Positions 53,534 through 63,815 of a stretch of 64,000 bases of DNA are shown here, piece by piece (the stretch's first letter is position 1; each line of letters begins with the position of its first letter). This DNA comes from Lentilitoribacter sp. Alg239-R112 (GTDB lineage: Bacteria > Pseudomonadota > Alphaproteobacteria > Rhizobiales > Rhizobiaceae). The notes under the pieces are model-generated. The model was not told the origin of the DNA, searched no databases, and saw only the letters and a program-made list of their open reading frames with translations. The translations under genes were made by a program, and so were the position numbers. The DNA lies in assembly GCF_900537175.1 (NCBI RefSeq), contig NZ_LS999835.1:407141-471140 (forward strand). The letters run 5' to 3'.

Positions 53534-54601
53534 ATGGCAGTTTTATCCGCAGTTAACCTCAAGAAAAATTATGGCGATGTTAATGTAATTCCTAACCTTA
53601 ACCTAGATGTGGAGGAGGGGGATTTCACGGTTCTGGTGGGCCCGTCGGGGTGTGGTAAATCAACCCTGTTGCGCATGATGGCTGGCCTAGAAGATGTTAC
53701 AAACGGAGAGTTGCAGATTGATGGCCGTAGAGCCAATGACCTGCACCCGCGCGAGCGAGGCGTCTCAATGGTGTTTCAATCATATGCACTCTACCCGCAT
53801 ATGACTGTTGCCGATAACATCGGTTTTGGTTTGAAACTTGAAGGACGCAAAAAAAGCGAAATAAAGCAGGCTGTTCATGAGGTTGCAGATACGCTTCAAT
53901 TGGGAGAACTTTTAGAGCGCAAACCCGGCCAACTTTCTGGCGGGCAAAGACAGCGCGTAGCAATTGGCCGTGCAATTGTGCGTAAGCCTCGCATAATTTT
54001 GTTTGATGAGCCTTTGTCTAATCTTGATGCCAAACTACGTGTTGAGATGCGCATGGAGTTGATGAAATTCCATCGCAATCATAACATTACAACAATCTAT
54101 GTTACCCACGATCAAGTCGAAGCGATGACAATGGCAGATAAAATTGCCGTTATGGAGAAGGGGCATATTCAGCAATTTGATACGCCCAAAAACCTGTTTT
54201 CTGCTCCGGCCAATCCATTCGTTGCGGGTTTCATTGGCTCACCACAAATGAATTTGTTTGATATCACGAAAGTGACCGATGCAAGTTTGCAAACCAGCGG
54301 CAACGCCGAGATCAAAATCAACCCAAGTGCGGCATCTCATTTTTCGGATATCGCAGCACTAGGTGTTCGCCCAGAGCATCTCTCTATTCATGAGCAGTCA
54401 GACAATTTGAGTATTGAAGCCGAGGTAGACCTAATTGAAAGTCTTGGCGATGAAAGCATCATCCATTTTGTGTCAGGCAATGAACGTATTACTGGGCGGT
54501 TTTATACAGAAATTAACTGTCAAATCGGGCAAAAACTGTTTCTATCCTTTGATATGGAACACGTTCATTTATTCGATGAGAAGAACAATAGAGTAAGCTA
54601 G
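53534..54601 (+). CDS. Carbohydrate ABC transporter ATP-binding protein (MalK/UgpC type)
   Basis: A 355-residue ATPase with Walker [17 protein letters not shown], signature [19 protein letters not shown], Walker [13 protein letters not shown] and the MalK-type C-terminal OB/TOBE regulatory domain (GVRPEHLS). ATG 53534 follows AAGGAGTGGGGAAC; a GTG at 53525 is in frame. It completes the mannoside importer. Confidence 0.93.
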   Translation: MAVLSAVNLKKNYGDVNVIPNLNLDVEEGDFTVLVGPSGCGKSTLLRMMAGLEDVTNGELQIDGRRANDLHPRERGVSMVFQSYALYPHMTVADNIGFGLKLEGRKKSEIKQAVHEVADTLQLGELLERKPGQLSGGQRQRVAIGRAIVRKPRIILFDEPLSNLDAKLRVEMRMELMKFHRNHNITTIYVTHDQVEAMTMADKIAVMEKGHIQQFDTPKNLFSAPANPFVAGFIGSPQMNLFDITKVTDASLQTSGNAEIKINPSAASHFSDIAALGVRPEHLSIHEQSDNLSIEAEVDLIESLGDESIIHFVSGNERITGRFYTEINCQIGQKLFLSFDMEHVHLFDEKNNRVS

Positions 54602-54614
54602 TATTTTGAGTTAA

Positions 54615-54636
54615 CTGAAAGGTTTTCGCCTTTCAG
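54615..54636 (+). terminator. Terminator of the mannoside operon
   Basis: Arms CTGAAAGG and CCTTTCAG (8 bp, perfect) flank the loop TTTTCG, 14 bp after the ATPase stop. No clear T-run follows. Confidence 0.6.
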
Positions 54637-54642
54637 CCTCCC

Positions 54643-54674
54643 GGCAAGATTAACTCGCAAGATTTAATCTTGCC
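54643..54674 (-). terminator. Hairpin overlapping the end of the LacI gene
   Basis: Perfect 10-bp arms GGCAAGATTA and TAATCTTGCC surround a 12-base loop and include the lacI stop codon. It may serve as terminator or RNA-end stabiliser between the convergent units. Confidence 0.5.
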
Positions 54675-55692
54675 ACATCACTTTAGGCGCACCAATCATT
54701 TGCAGATCTTCAGGTGCTTCGCCATTGATGCGCCGGATCAGTAATTTGGCAAGCACTTCTCCTGCGCCGATAAGGTCTTCCGAAATCATGTCCAGTCTGG
54801 GACGACAAAAGTCTAGCATTGTTGAGGTTCGACGCGAGACAATATCTATATCTTTACCGATGATAACATCAGATTCAATGAGCGCATCGATGAGCGCCAG
54901 GCTACCGATATCACTGGAACTAATAATACCATCAGGTAAGCTATGATTGTTGGCAGCACGAAGCACCGCTTCGTGCATCGCAGCTGCGAAAGGTTTCACT
55001 CCTTGGGCCGGATTAAGAGTGCTTACTTTGGCACCTTCCTCTTGTGTTGCCCGGTGGAGGCCCGCCTTTGCGTGCTCAAAATAAGTAAGTCCCACTGTGC
55101 CTGACGCTATTGCCAGGTTCTTTCGTCCTTTTTGTATCAGTCGTTTTGCCGCCTGATACACGAATGCCTCATTGTCGAAATCATAATAAGCATGAGGAAC
55201 AGCAAGGTTTGTTCGTCCGTGAGTTACAAATGGAAAGTCCAGCTCTGTTAACAGCTTAACCCGCTTGTCATCTGGTGTAGTATTGGTAAAAATTATGCCA
55301 TCAGCAGCGTGAGAGGTGGCGATGTCGCGGAAGACTTCTATTTCATCGGTGTGAGCAAAAATGGGTGTGAATGACATTTCATACGGGGTAGCACTTAATG
55401 CGGTCGATACGCCGGTAACAATTCGACGTTCAAAGTCAGAAATATCATCGGAGTGGTCAACCGCAACTGTAATTACGAACGTGCGCCCGGTTCGAAGGCC
55501 AACACCAGACCTGTTCGGGCGATAGCCTATCTCGCGCGCAACCGCGTGGACGCGTTTGACGGTTTCAGCATTTAGATTGCCACCACCCCTTAGCGCCTTT
55601 GAGACAGTCGTTATCGCAAGCCCCGTACGTTCAGCAATCGACTTCAAGGTCGGTTGATTGCGCCGTTTTTGTCTTGGTTCTTGTTCTAACAT
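54664..55692 (-). CDS. LacI-family transcriptional regulator
   Basis: A 342-residue repressor: N-terminal HTH and hinge (TLKSIAERTGLAITTVSKALRGGGNLN..., about 14-70, with YRPNRSGVGLRTGRT) and a periplasmic-binding-like sugar domain. It is convergent with the mannoside operon and its probable operators are at 47123 and 47153. A half-site TACAACGT at 55856-55863, about 165 bp upstream of its own start, may point to weak autoregulation. Confidence 0.93.
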   Translation of the reverse strand: MLEQEPRQKRRNQPTLKSIAERTGLAITTVSKALRGGGNLNAETVKRVHAVAREIGYRPNRSGVGLRTGRTFVITVAVDHSDDISDFERRIVTGVSTALSATPYEMSFTPIFAHTDEIEVFRDIATSHAADGIIFTNTTPDDKRVKLLTELDFPFVTHGRTNLAVPHAYYDFDNEAFVYQAAKRLIQKGRKNLAIASGTVGLTYFEHAKAGLHRATQEEGAKVSTLNPAQGVKPFAAAMHEAVLRAANNHSLPDGIISSSDIGSLALIDALIESDVIIGKDIDIVSRRTSTMLDFCRPRLDMISEDLIGAGEVLAKLLIRRINGEAPEDLQMIGAPKVMWQD

Positions 55693-55926
55693 AAAATTGT
55701 TACTTCCATGATACTTAAGCTACCACAAAACCACCCTTATGCCGAGCTTTGAAGTACGTATCTTGATGTTTTCCAAGTACTTTACAGGTTCATTTTAAAA
55801 CGGCTTGCAACTATGTCCCTTTGGTCGAGTTGTATATTTTTTGGTTTGTAGAAAATACAACGTAATGAAGCACGTCTAACCTTGCCGCGCCGCGCTTTTG
55901 CCGTCCTTCATAAAGGTCTTCAAAGA

Positions 55927-57528
55927 CTACGGTCGTAATATCATATTTGCAGCCTTTTCAGCGATCATGATCGTCGGCGAATTTGTGTTACCAGAAGGGA
56001 TTGTCGGCATAATGGATGCGTCGACAACGCGTAATCCACTCACACCTTTAACTCGCAAGTCCGGCCCAACAACGGCTTCTTCATCTGGTCCCATGCGACA
56101 AGTACCAACGGGATGAAAAATTGTTGTGCCAATATCACCGGCAACTTTGGCCAGGTCTTCATCAGATTGATATTTGTTTCCCGGTTTAATTTCGAAAGGC
56201 TGATATTTATCCATAGCGGGTTGTCTGGCAAGCTCGCGCGCTAAACGAATGGCACGTGCCGCTACTCTTTTGTCCGCTTCCGCACTCAGATAGTTGGGAT
56301 TAATTGTTGGATGCGTTGCGGGATCAGGCGTTTTGATGTGGCTTGACCCGCGACTTTGCGGGCGCAATGGCACAACACTGGCCGTGAATGCCGGAAATGG
56401 GTGCAATGGGTCTCCGAATTTTTCGAGTGACAACGGTTGGACGTGAAATTCCAGATCTGCAGTTTCAATTTCTGGTCCGGATTTGGCAAATATCCCTAAC
56501 TGGCTGGGAGCCATTGACATCGGCCCTTTTCGCGACAGAACATATTCAAGACCAATGCCAATTCGCCCCAATATTGAACCTGCTTTCTGATTAAGTGTTT
56601 TGACATTTTTGACACGAAAAGCAACACGTAGTTGCAAATGGTCCTGTAGGTTTTCACCCACTCCATCTGATTGATGAACTACATTGATCCCCATTTTTTT
56701 CAGGTGTGTTGGGTTGCCTATCCCTGACAATTCCAAAATTTGCGGAGAACCCACTGCACCCGCCGCTAATATAACTTCGCCATTGGTCAGATATGTCTCA
56801 CTTTTACCGTAACGTTCTACCTCAACACCACATGCGCGTTTGCCTTCGAATATGACACGTTGTACCTGCGCATGGGTTATTACAGTCAGGTTAGTACGTT
56901 TCTTGGCAGGTCGTAAGAAACCTTTGGATGTGTTCCATCGCCAGCCACTTTTTTGGTTTACGCGGAAATAGGAAGAACCTTCATTATCTCCACGATTGAA
57001 ATCTTCAACCTTGGAGATTCCTACCTGTTCGGCCGCATTTTGATAGGCATCCAAAATTTCCCAAGACAGACGTTGTTTTTCTACGCGCCACTCGCCACCT
57101 GATCCGTGCATTTCATCAGCGCCATCATAATAGTCTTCCGATTTTTTGAAGTAGGGTAAAACATCCTCCCAACCCCATCCTGTATTTCCCATCTGACGCC
57201 AACCGTCATAATCATTTGCCTGCCCTCGCATATAGATCATACCGTTGATTGATGAGCATCCGCCTAAAACCCGCCCGCGAGGGTAGTTCAATGCACGCCC
57301 ATTCAGTCCTTCTTGTTCGGTTGTTTTATATTTCCAATCAGTGCGGGGGTTACCCATGCAATAAAGGTATCCAACCGGTACATGTATCCAGATGTAGTTA
57401 TCTTTACCGCCGGCTTCTAACAGCAGAACTTTGTTCTTTGGGTCTGTTGACAAGCGGTTAGCCAGAACACAACCTGCGGATCCGCCACCAACAATGATAA
57501 AGTCGTAATTTGTAGAAGATTCGATCAT
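55927..57528 (-). CDS. GMC-family oxidoreductase (choline/alcohol dehydrogenase type)
   Basis: A 533-residue FAD enzyme. FAD motif [19 protein letters not shown] starts at about residue 9; GMC signatures [18 protein letters not shown] and [15 protein letters not shown] are present, and the C-terminal active site holds HPVGTCRMG (histidine) and [14 protein letters not shown]. It resembles BetA and related alcohol dehydrogenases; no betB gene is adjacent, so choline is not assured. A TetR gene lies upstream on the same strand with a matching operator between them. Confidence 0.92.
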   Translation of the reverse strand: MIESSTNYDFIIVGGGSAGCVLANRLSTDPKNKVLLLEAGGKDNYIWIHVPVGYLYCMGNPRTDWKYKTTEQEGLNGRALNYPRGRVLGGCSSINGMIYMRGQANDYDGWRQMGNTGWGWEDVLPYFKKSEDYYDGADEMHGSGGEWRVEKQRLSWEILDAYQNAAEQVGISKVEDFNRGDNEGSSYFRVNQKSGWRWNTSKGFLRPAKKRTNLTVITHAQVQRVIFEGKRACGVEVERYGKSETYLTNGEVILAAGAVGSPQILELSGIGNPTHLKKMGINVVHQSDGVGENLQDHLQLRVAFRVKNVKTLNQKAGSILGRIGIGLEYVLSRKGPMSMAPSQLGIFAKSGPEIETADLEFHVQPLSLEKFGDPLHPFPAFTASVVPLRPQSRGSSHIKTPDPATHPTINPNYLSAEADKRVAARAIRLARELARQPAMDKYQPFEIKPGNKYQSDEDLAKVAGDIGTTIFHPVGTCRMGPDEEAVVGPDLRVKGVSGLRVVDASIMPTIPSGNTNSPTIMIAEKAANMILRP

Positions 57529-57806
57529 GATACTGCCTGTCGTTGAAGAGGTGATGAAGTCTTGTGCTCCAAATGCGTGGTTATAAGATTCTTAGTTCGT
57601 AGCCACATGAGCGTACATACTAATATGAGCGTTCTAAAAGCAGTAAGGTAGGCTTTTTCCGAAAGGTGACAGTTATGCAAAAATTTGATATTTAAAGCGA
57701 TACTTTTTCCGCTACGATTAAGCCATATAGGGTTTGCGCTTTTCGCAACCATACTGTTCATCTTCGTCCTTTCCTTAAAATATTAGAAACTTAGTTATTC
57801 AAAAAA

Positions 57807-57821
57807 TAGACCGATCGACTA
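57807..57821. promoter_or_regulatory. TetR-type operator between TetR and GMC genes
   Basis: TAGACCGATCGACTA differs by one base from the site at 58500. Near-palindromic. It lies about 280 bp upstream of the GMC start, 15 bp after the TetR stop, suggesting the promoter of the GMC gene is near here. Confidence 0.55.
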
Positions 57822-57836
57822 GTTAAATATGAAAAA

Positions 57837-58469
57837 TTACCGCGCATACCCTGATAAAAAACCTTTCATAAATTGGCGTAGTGGTGCTTCGGACTGTTCG
57901 AGTTTAGCGCGCAAAACAGCACCTTCCCAGCCGATCCAGAAATACTCAGCTGCGGCATCGCAATCGATATCAGGGTGAATTTCACCCATGTCGACTGCTG
58001 CTTTTAAGCAGGTGGCAGTCCGGTTCTGCCAAGTGTGAAAAACATCAATCAATAGATTGCGATATGCAGGAGGTAGTGCACCCATTTCCTGACCCAGGTT
58101 ACCCACAAGGCAGCCGCGCGTAAATTCAAACCGTTGCATGCCAATTACTGCATCCTCAACAAAATCTTCCATTCGTTGAAGAGGTGCGCGCGCTTCATTA
58201 AGTAATATGCGGTCTAATTTCGACGTGAAATAAACTGCGTACCGGTCAATTAGTTGAGCGCCGAAAGCTTCTTTACTTTTGAAATAATGATAAAATGACC
58301 CTTTGGGAACATCGACGCTCCGTAGGATTTCATCAATACCTGTCGCCGAAAAACCTTTTGCGGTTAGTGCTGCCACTCCGGCGTTCAAGAGCGCTTCGCG
58401 GGTTTCGCTGTGGCCAGTCATTTCTTTGGGTGGTCGGCCACGGCGACGTTTTTCAGTATTCGTTTGCAA
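57837..58469 (-). CDS. TetR/AcrR-family transcriptional regulator
   Basis: A 210-residue repressor. HTH in the region AALTAKGFSATGIDEILRSVDVPKGSFYHYFKSKEAFGAQLIDRY (about 32-77); the rest is an all-alpha ligand domain. A basic N-terminus (KRRRGRPPKE) precedes it. Operators of the same sequence lie upstream of it (58500) and upstream of the GMC gene (57807), so it likely controls both. Confidence 0.93.
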   Translation of the reverse strand: MQTNTEKRRRGRPPKEMTGHSETREALLNAGVAALTAKGFSATGIDEILRSVDVPKGSFYHYFKSKEAFGAQLIDRYAVYFTSKLDRILLNEARAPLQRMEDFVEDAVIGMQRFEFTRGCLVGNLGQEMGALPPAYRNLLIDVFHTWQNRTATCLKAAVDMGEIHPDIDCDAAAEYFWIGWEGAVLRAKLEQSEAPLRQFMKGFLSGYAR

Positions 58470-58499
58470 GTATATAGCTCCAGTATCTAGTTATTTTAT

Positions 58500-58514
58500 T
58501 AGACCGATCGTCTA
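58500..58514. promoter_or_regulatory. TetR-type operator upstream of the TetR gene
   Basis: TAGACCGATCGTCTA has arms TAGAC/GTCTA around CGATC and lies 31-45 bp before the TetR start. It shares 14 of 15 bases with the site at 57807, which supports autoregulation. Confidence 0.65.
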
Positions 58515-58950
58515 TTAAAAGTCAAGAAGGCTTTAAAATTGTGTTTTTCGCGGGCATGATTTAGTTTTGTGTTACATACGACCCATCAGACTAACCTGAT
58601 AGAAATATGCTTGTTTGAAGTTGATAAAAGAGTCAAGAATACATCAACTTAGGTATACTCATAGATTGTTATTAACAATGTATTTAGGGCAGTTGTGGGT
58701 TCTTGTGTATATAATAATCCATTTTTTAAGTAATCCGCCATCGGAAATATTTGGAATTTAGGGTTATATTCTCATTTCATAAATTTACATTGGGCTTGCC
58801 AGATAAAGAGTGGTTCTTTCTGTGGGGTCGCAAGCGTACGTTTCTCCATGTTAGTAGCGGTGCTGGATTTATTTGATAACAATAGCTCCATACCTCCGCC
58901 TCCATGAATCTTCATGAAAGCAGTATAAACTGATGGATTTCTTCAAAAGA
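58515..58950. other. 436-bp non-coding gap
   Basis: AT-rich sequence between the TetR promoter and the phosphomannomutase 3' end. I see no reading frame with a ribosome site and no strong hairpin or repeat. Confidence 0.5.
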
Positions 58951-60372
58951 TTATTTCACAGCAACATGAGATCGGATATGTGTGATTACTTTTCTAACAA
59001 GTTCGTCAGCGTGCGTTTCATCTCTTGCTTCAATATAACACCGCATTTCCGGAGCATTTCCTGATGGGCGAAGATGAATTATATCTTCATTATCAAGTGT
59101 TACACGCAAACCATCAATTGTGTTGATGTTGGCGATTTTTCCAAATGATGCAAAAAAACGATCACTTGAAACTCTGTTATTTTTAAGTTCGGCAATTAGT
59201 TTTTGACCAACATCGGTTGGAAACTCCTGAATACGACCTGCCTGGGTGGTGGGTAGAGCATGATCTATCACCAACTCTGAAAGCGACTTATTCCTAGAAA
59301 AAGCCAGAGAAAGTGGTGCCAGAATTGGTAATATACAATCTCGTGTTGGTAATGCATCAAGTGTTTTGCTACCTATCGCAATATCATTTGCAACAAGAAA
59401 GCCACCGTTAGCTTCAAAGCCTGTAACGCGTGTGCCGCCTTGTGCAATTGCTTCATTCATTGCTTCGATAACGTAAGGTGACCCGACGCGTGTTTTGGTG
59501 ACTTTCACATGATCGGTATCTTTAATTCCGGAGTTGGAACTAATTGGTGTGGCTATCCTGTCAGCTTCTAAGAAGCGACATGTAATAAAGCCAAGCACAT
59601 CACCTTTGATAACCTTGCCATTTTCATCTGATAAAAGCGGTCGGTCCGCATCTCCATCGGTAGAGATGATAGCGTCAAGGTTATATTCTGGCGTCCATTT
59701 TTTAATCGCGGCTTGAGTTTCTTCGCTCACTGCTTCCGTATCCACTGGAATAAAGCCCTCCGAACGACCAAGCGAGATGGTCTCCGCACCAAATGATTGT
59801 AATAAATCATGCAAGAAATCACGTGCAACGGAGCTATGTTCATAAATACCAATGCGTTTGCCCAAAAATGCATCTGCTGGAATTAATCCGGAAAATCGCT
59901 CGGCAAAAAGCTTCATTGCAGCCTTATGTTCATTGCTAATATTGAAGGTGTTAGCTGCGGTTTGAATTTCAACGTCATTTGCAAAATTCGCGATAGCTAT
60001 TTCATCTGTTTTATCGATTTCACCATCTCTACGGTAGAATTTGATACCATTCCGGTCCGATGGAATATGTGAACCGGTAATCATAATTGATGCTGAAGCA
60101 TTCTTCATGGCGTAATTTGCAAGTGCTGGTGTCGGCAAGGCACCACAATCTATCGGAACGAACCCTTCGAGAAATACTGCATTGAATGTTTGAGTTGCAA
60201 TTTTCAGGCTTGAGGGGCGAAAATCTTGTCCAATATAGACATTATCCCCCTTCTTCGCAGAACCTTTAGCAATTAGATGACGTAGATAGCCGCGTACATG
60301 TCGTTCGCAGGTTCCATCTGTTATATCTTCGACAAGTCCACGTAGACCGCTTGTGCCAAATCTTGCGGGCAT
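58951..60372 (-). CDS. manB: Phosphomannomutase/phosphoglucomutase (ManB type)
   Basis: A 473-residue phosphohexomutase that interconverts mannose-6-P and mannose-1-P. N-terminal FGTSGLRGLV, phosphoserine motif TGSHIPSDRNGIKFY (S101), metal motif DGDADRPLL (about 235), sugar-binding GFEANGGF and the C-terminal phosphate loop RPSGNAPEMRCY are all intact. The start is 33 bp after the guanylyltransferase fusion gene, which supplies the next and previous steps. Glucose specificity cannot be excluded. Confidence 0.92.
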   Translation of the reverse strand: MPARFGTSGLRGLVEDITDGTCERHVRGYLRHLIAKGSAKKGDNVYIGQDFRPSSLKIATQTFNAVFLEGFVPIDCGALPTPALANYAMKNASASIMITGSHIPSDRNGIKFYRRDGEIDKTDEIAIANFANDVEIQTAANTFNISNEHKAAMKLFAERFSGLIPADAFLGKRIGIYEHSSVARDFLHDLLQSFGAETISLGRSEGFIPVDTEAVSEETQAAIKKWTPEYNLDAIISTDGDADRPLLSDENGKVIKGDVLGFITCRFLEADRIATPISSNSGIKDTDHVKVTKTRVGSPYVIEAMNEAIAQGGTRVTGFEANGGFLVANDIAIGSKTLDALPTRDCILPILAPLSLAFSRNKSLSELVIDHALPTTQAGRIQEFPTDVGQKLIAELKNNRVSSDRFFASFGKIANINTIDGLRVTLDNEDIIHLRPSGNAPEMRCYIEARDETHADELVRKVITHIRSHVAVK

Positions 60373-60405
60373 TATCGTTTCCTCTTGCGAGTCTGATTTA
60401 AAATA

Positions 60406-62640
60406 TCACAATGCATCTTTATGTTCTAAATATTCGATGAAAGCGCAAAAGACATGATAGAAAGTGCTTGAGGGCATATTCTCAGACACAACATGTCCTT
60501 TATCATCGATTCCATCATACCACCCACCCTCTATTGGAGTGTTTAGATATCTATTATAAAGCTGATCAAGCATACGAACCTGCAAGTTGCCATCCACATG
60601 CATGTTATGCTGTTCCATCGCAATGGAAGCTTTTAACGCCTCGGTCTGGCACCACATTCGCCCAATTGGTGAAAGGTTGGTGCCATCAGCATTGACGAAT
60701 TGTGCAACGCCATCGGTCTTTACATGATGACCAAAAGAGAGCGCTGTCGCATAAATTTTTCGCGCGTAATTGTAAACAGACCGATCTCCAGACATTTTTG
60801 AGTATCTTAGAAGCAGCCAGACCCATTCGTAATGATGCCCTGGCTCCACCAGATTGGTGCCATCTTCAAGTGGTGTCCAAGATGTGTCAAACATTTCATG
60901 CACACGCCAGTTTTCATGATCAAAGAATTTAGTCTTGAATAAATCGACAAGTTTTGCAGCTCGATCAAGATAGTCCTGTTCTCCAGTTGCTTCATACCAA
61001 GCAAGCATTGCCTCAAAGAAATGCATGTGCGGATTGGCCCTGCGAATATCGGGCTTCTTCGTTGTTTCGAAGTAACCACCCAGGTCAGGATCAGCTAATG
61101 TCTCATCCACGAATTTAAGCGTTTTTTCACCCCATTCTTTAGCAAGTGGAGACTTTGTCGCCTGCCACAAGGTCGCCATTGCAAGTAGCACAAAGCATTG
61201 ATCATACATATCGCGCATGTCATCTTGTATTGTTCCATCGGGATTATATAGGTGAATGAAACCGCCATCATCATGCCAGCCCGTTGTAATTAATGTATTT
61301 AGGCAATGGTCGGTAATCCTGACGCATTCATCGCGATTCCAACCGAGTTCATATGCTTTCGCATAGCAATAGATTTGTCGCGCTGTAACTCTGAGACGTC
61401 TTTGGCCAAGATCAACAGGGTTGCCTGCGTAATCCAGTGCTTCATGGGCACCGCCGAATTTATAGTCAAATCCATGTTCAGCCCAGAAAGGAAGCGCTTT
61501 ATCAAAGACCCAATTTTTAACGGTATCAATATAGGGAACGGTTTTACCAGATGTATTGACCATTTTGGGCGGCCAGCTTGTTTTGGATATTTGATCATGA
61601 AGTTCTTTGACCATATGACTTTTATCGCGATGAACCACCATCAAAGCATCGGCGAGAGAAACAATAACCAAATCATCTATGCCTGCCACTGCCACGGGGC
61701 GATCTTGTACTCTTATATAGCTATTACTAACTTTATGTGAGACAATGTCACCTATCAACACATTGTTATTTTTGTCTTGAGGTGAGATCTCATACAATCG
61801 GTTCCAAGAGCCTAAGTCGCTCCAATCGAAACTGGCTTCTATAGTACGAATATGTGTGGCACTTTGCATTATTCCATAGTCAATAGATATTTTCTTGCAT
61901 CGTTCAAAATCTGCTTCTCTTAAGAAGAGAAGGTTACCTTCACGTTTTCCGTTTTGTGATGCTAATTTTGCATGATGCCAAATGTCTGGTTGCTGTCGCT
62001 CCAACTCAGTTACCATATCTTTAACGCGGAACATGAATATGCCGCCATTCCAGAAAAAGGAGCCTGCTTCGAGAAATGCTTTGGCGTCTTCTGCGTTTGG
62101 TTTTTCTTTAAAGCGCAGCACGTCATAAATTGGGCCATTGTCGTCAGCATGTTCAATATAACCAAATTGTGTCTCGGGTCGCGTAGGTTTTATACCAATG
62201 GTCATTATTCCACCAGAAACTGCAACAGATTGAGCTGCCGTCTGCATGACTGAATTAAAACTTTTGATATCGGTCACATGGTGGTCCGAAGGAAGGATTA
62301 AGACAATTTGATTTGGATCGGTGTCTGCCAACTCTGCAATTGCCGCTGCAATTGCTGCTGATGTTTCGCGCATGCAAGGTTCTAGTATTATACTATCAAT
62401 ATCTGCAATTGAAGTGCGACACTGTTCCGAAATTTCAGCAGCAAAATGCGTGGAGCCGATCACGCAAGCTGAGCCATACAATTCTTCATTTCCGTTTGCG
62501 GCGGCAACTCTATCAAGTGTGGCGACAAGCATTGTCTTTTTGCCAGCTAGTTGGTGAAACTGTTTCGGGGCATGTGCTCGTGATAATGGCCATAAACGAC
62601 TGCCAGAGCCACCACACAAAATAATCGGTGTTATGTTCAA
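60406..62640 (-). CDS. Fused mannose-1-phosphate guanylyltransferase and AGE-family isomerase
   Basis: A 744-residue fusion. The N-terminal nucleotidyltransferase (about 1-280) has ILCGGSGSRLWPLSR, HAPKQF and RFKEKP, the marks of GDP-mannose pyrophosphorylase, and is followed by a beta-helix-like part to about 340. The C-terminal half (about 360-744) is an (alpha/alpha)6-barrel of the N-acylglucosamine 2-epimerase family (GGAHEALDYAGN, HMHFFEAMLAW, EPGHHYEWVWLL, WCQTEALKA), a family that includes a rhizobial mannose-6-phosphate isomerase. Usual bifunctional enzymes carry a cupin isomerase instead. Start: the frame is open to 62772, but a TTG at 62640 follows AGAGGAAA and opens the conserved NITPIILCGG. 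Confidence 0.88.
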   Translation of the reverse strand: MNITPIILCGGSGSRLWPLSRAHAPKQFHQLAGKKTMLVATLDRVAAANGNEELYGSACVIGSTHFAAEISEQCRTSIADIDSIILEPCMRETSAAIAAAIAELADTDPNQIVLILPSDHHVTDIKSFNSVMQTAAQSVAVSGGIMTIGIKPTRPETQFGYIEHADDNGPIYDVLRFKEKPNAEDAKAFLEAGSFFWNGGIFMFRVKDMVTELERQQPDIWHHAKLASQNGKREGNLLFLREADFERCKKISIDYGIMQSATHIRTIEASFDWSDLGSWNRLYEISPQDKNNNVLIGDIVSHKVSNSYIRVQDRPVAVAGIDDLVIVSLADALMVVHRDKSHMVKELHDQISKTSWPPKMVNTSGKTVPYIDTVKNWVFDKALPFWAEHGFDYKFGGAHEALDYAGNPVDLGQRRLRVTARQIYCYAKAYELGWNRDECVRITDHCLNTLITTGWHDDGGFIHLYNPDGTIQDDMRDMYDQCFVLLAMATLWQATKSPLAKEWGEKTLKFVDETLADPDLGGYFETTKKPDIRRANPHMHFFEAMLAWYEATGEQDYLDRAAKLVDLFKTKFFDHENWRVHEMFDTSWTPLEDGTNLVEPGHHYEWVWLLLRYSKMSGDRSVYNYARKIYATALSFGHHVKTDGVAQFVNADGTNLSPIGRMWCQTEALKASIAMEQHNMHVDGNLQVRMLDQLYNRYLNTPIEGGWYDGIDDKGHVVSENMPSSTFYHVFCAFIEYLEHKDAL

Positions 62641-62772
62641 GTTTAAATTTCCTCTTAAATGCCTTGTTGAAGAGTATATTGTAAGTGCAAATATTTTGTT
62701 ACGGTTCCGCGAGGCTTTATAAGCGTGGGTTGATACCAAATTGAATTTGTAAATGACACCTTGTTGAGACAT

Positions 62773-63399
62773 GATGACATTTTCGTTTTATTATAATGAG
62801 GGTGTGACAAGTGAATTGTTGCGCATGTTACTTCTTTATCTATCAAACCTGAAACAGTCCACATACGAGTTTCTCAATCTAAATTAAATCCGTTCAAAAC
62901 CTCGCTCACTGCTAACAAAATATGGCGGGTTTCTTGATTGAGTCACGAGCTGGGATGATTTTACTCCAATAAGGCGGTTCTAATGATCAATCATGTAAGC
63001 GGGCCTTCGTTCTACTTATTTAGAGGGCGTAGTATTATGGCATGCTATACAATCTTCGTGAAAATGAAGTTTGGTGCTCATTACGGCTAATGTTTTCATA
63101 AGCCTAACGTCAATATTGATTGCTAATGTATATATGCTGTTATTTCATCGGAGTCGTACTGTTTAATGTGGGTTGAGAAACTTGTGATGTAGTCTTTCTC
63201 GGGTACCTTTATTCTTTCTCAGTGCGCCGTACTAAATGTCGTACTAGATATTGTATATTTAAGCATTCATCTGTCTATAAGCCATGAAAAAGCCCAGTAT
63301 TTGTCTGTTTCAGAAAAGTAGAGTAATGTAAGCTTGGACTGACATTAAAGGCACCACGAAATTAATTTTACTTTTTGTGATATTTTTGTGAAATATAGT
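62773..63399. other. Non-coding region upstream of the rrn promoter
   Basis: AT-rich intergenic sequence with no supported gene, repeat or hairpin. The promoter of the guanylyltransferase/phosphomannomutase pair should lie near its start. Confidence 0.5.
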
Positions 63400-63429
63400 T
63401 TGACATGTTTTATTGTTTGGTTCTATAAG
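63400..63429 (+). promoter_or_regulatory. rrn operon promoter
   Basis: TTGACA (63400-63405), 18-bp spacer and TATAAG (63424-63429), about 390 bp before the 16S start. The -35 is perfect and the -10 near consensus, as expected for rRNA. Confidence 0.7.
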
Positions 63430-63815
63430 GCGTCTACCGGAGCTTGGCAGCTTAGGTTGCCGGCGGGCTTCAACGTGTTTGTTGAGGACAGCGGGTTTCG
63501 GTAAGGCTTCATAGAGGCGGCGGCATTTGATCCAGCTTAGTTTTAAGCGAGTTGGGGATGGTGGTTTTTGCGCCTCTAAGAGATGTTTTTATAGCATCTG
63601 ATCTTTGACAATTGAATATTGTAAGAAAGAGAAACGTGGACGGCGGGCTCGGTGAATGGTTCTGAATTTATTTGGAATACATTCGATAAGAGACTTTGGC
63701 GGTCACGTTTCAAGAGAAGTTACACAGTGACAAAAGATATTTCGGTATCTGGTGTTATCGTGCAAGTTCTCGTCAATTTGACGTAAACGTGACGTAAAAG
63801 CCAATATCAAATTTC
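63430..63815 (+). other. 16S rRNA leader
   Basis: Transcribed leader between promoter and 16S. It contains TTTGACAATTGAATATTG (63605-63622) and an antitermination boxA-like AGAAAGAGAAACG near 63625, as seen before rRNA genes of rhizobia and relatives. Confidence 0.6.

Noticed and set aside
57525..57761. 78-codon frame overlapping the GMC start by 4 bp
   Set aside because: No recognisable content, poor ribosome site and low-complexity mix of residues; it lies in the probable promoter region of the GMC gene.
62655..62864. Frame upstream of the guanylyltransferase fusion
   Set aside because: No recognisable content; the region is the likely promoter and leader of that gene.
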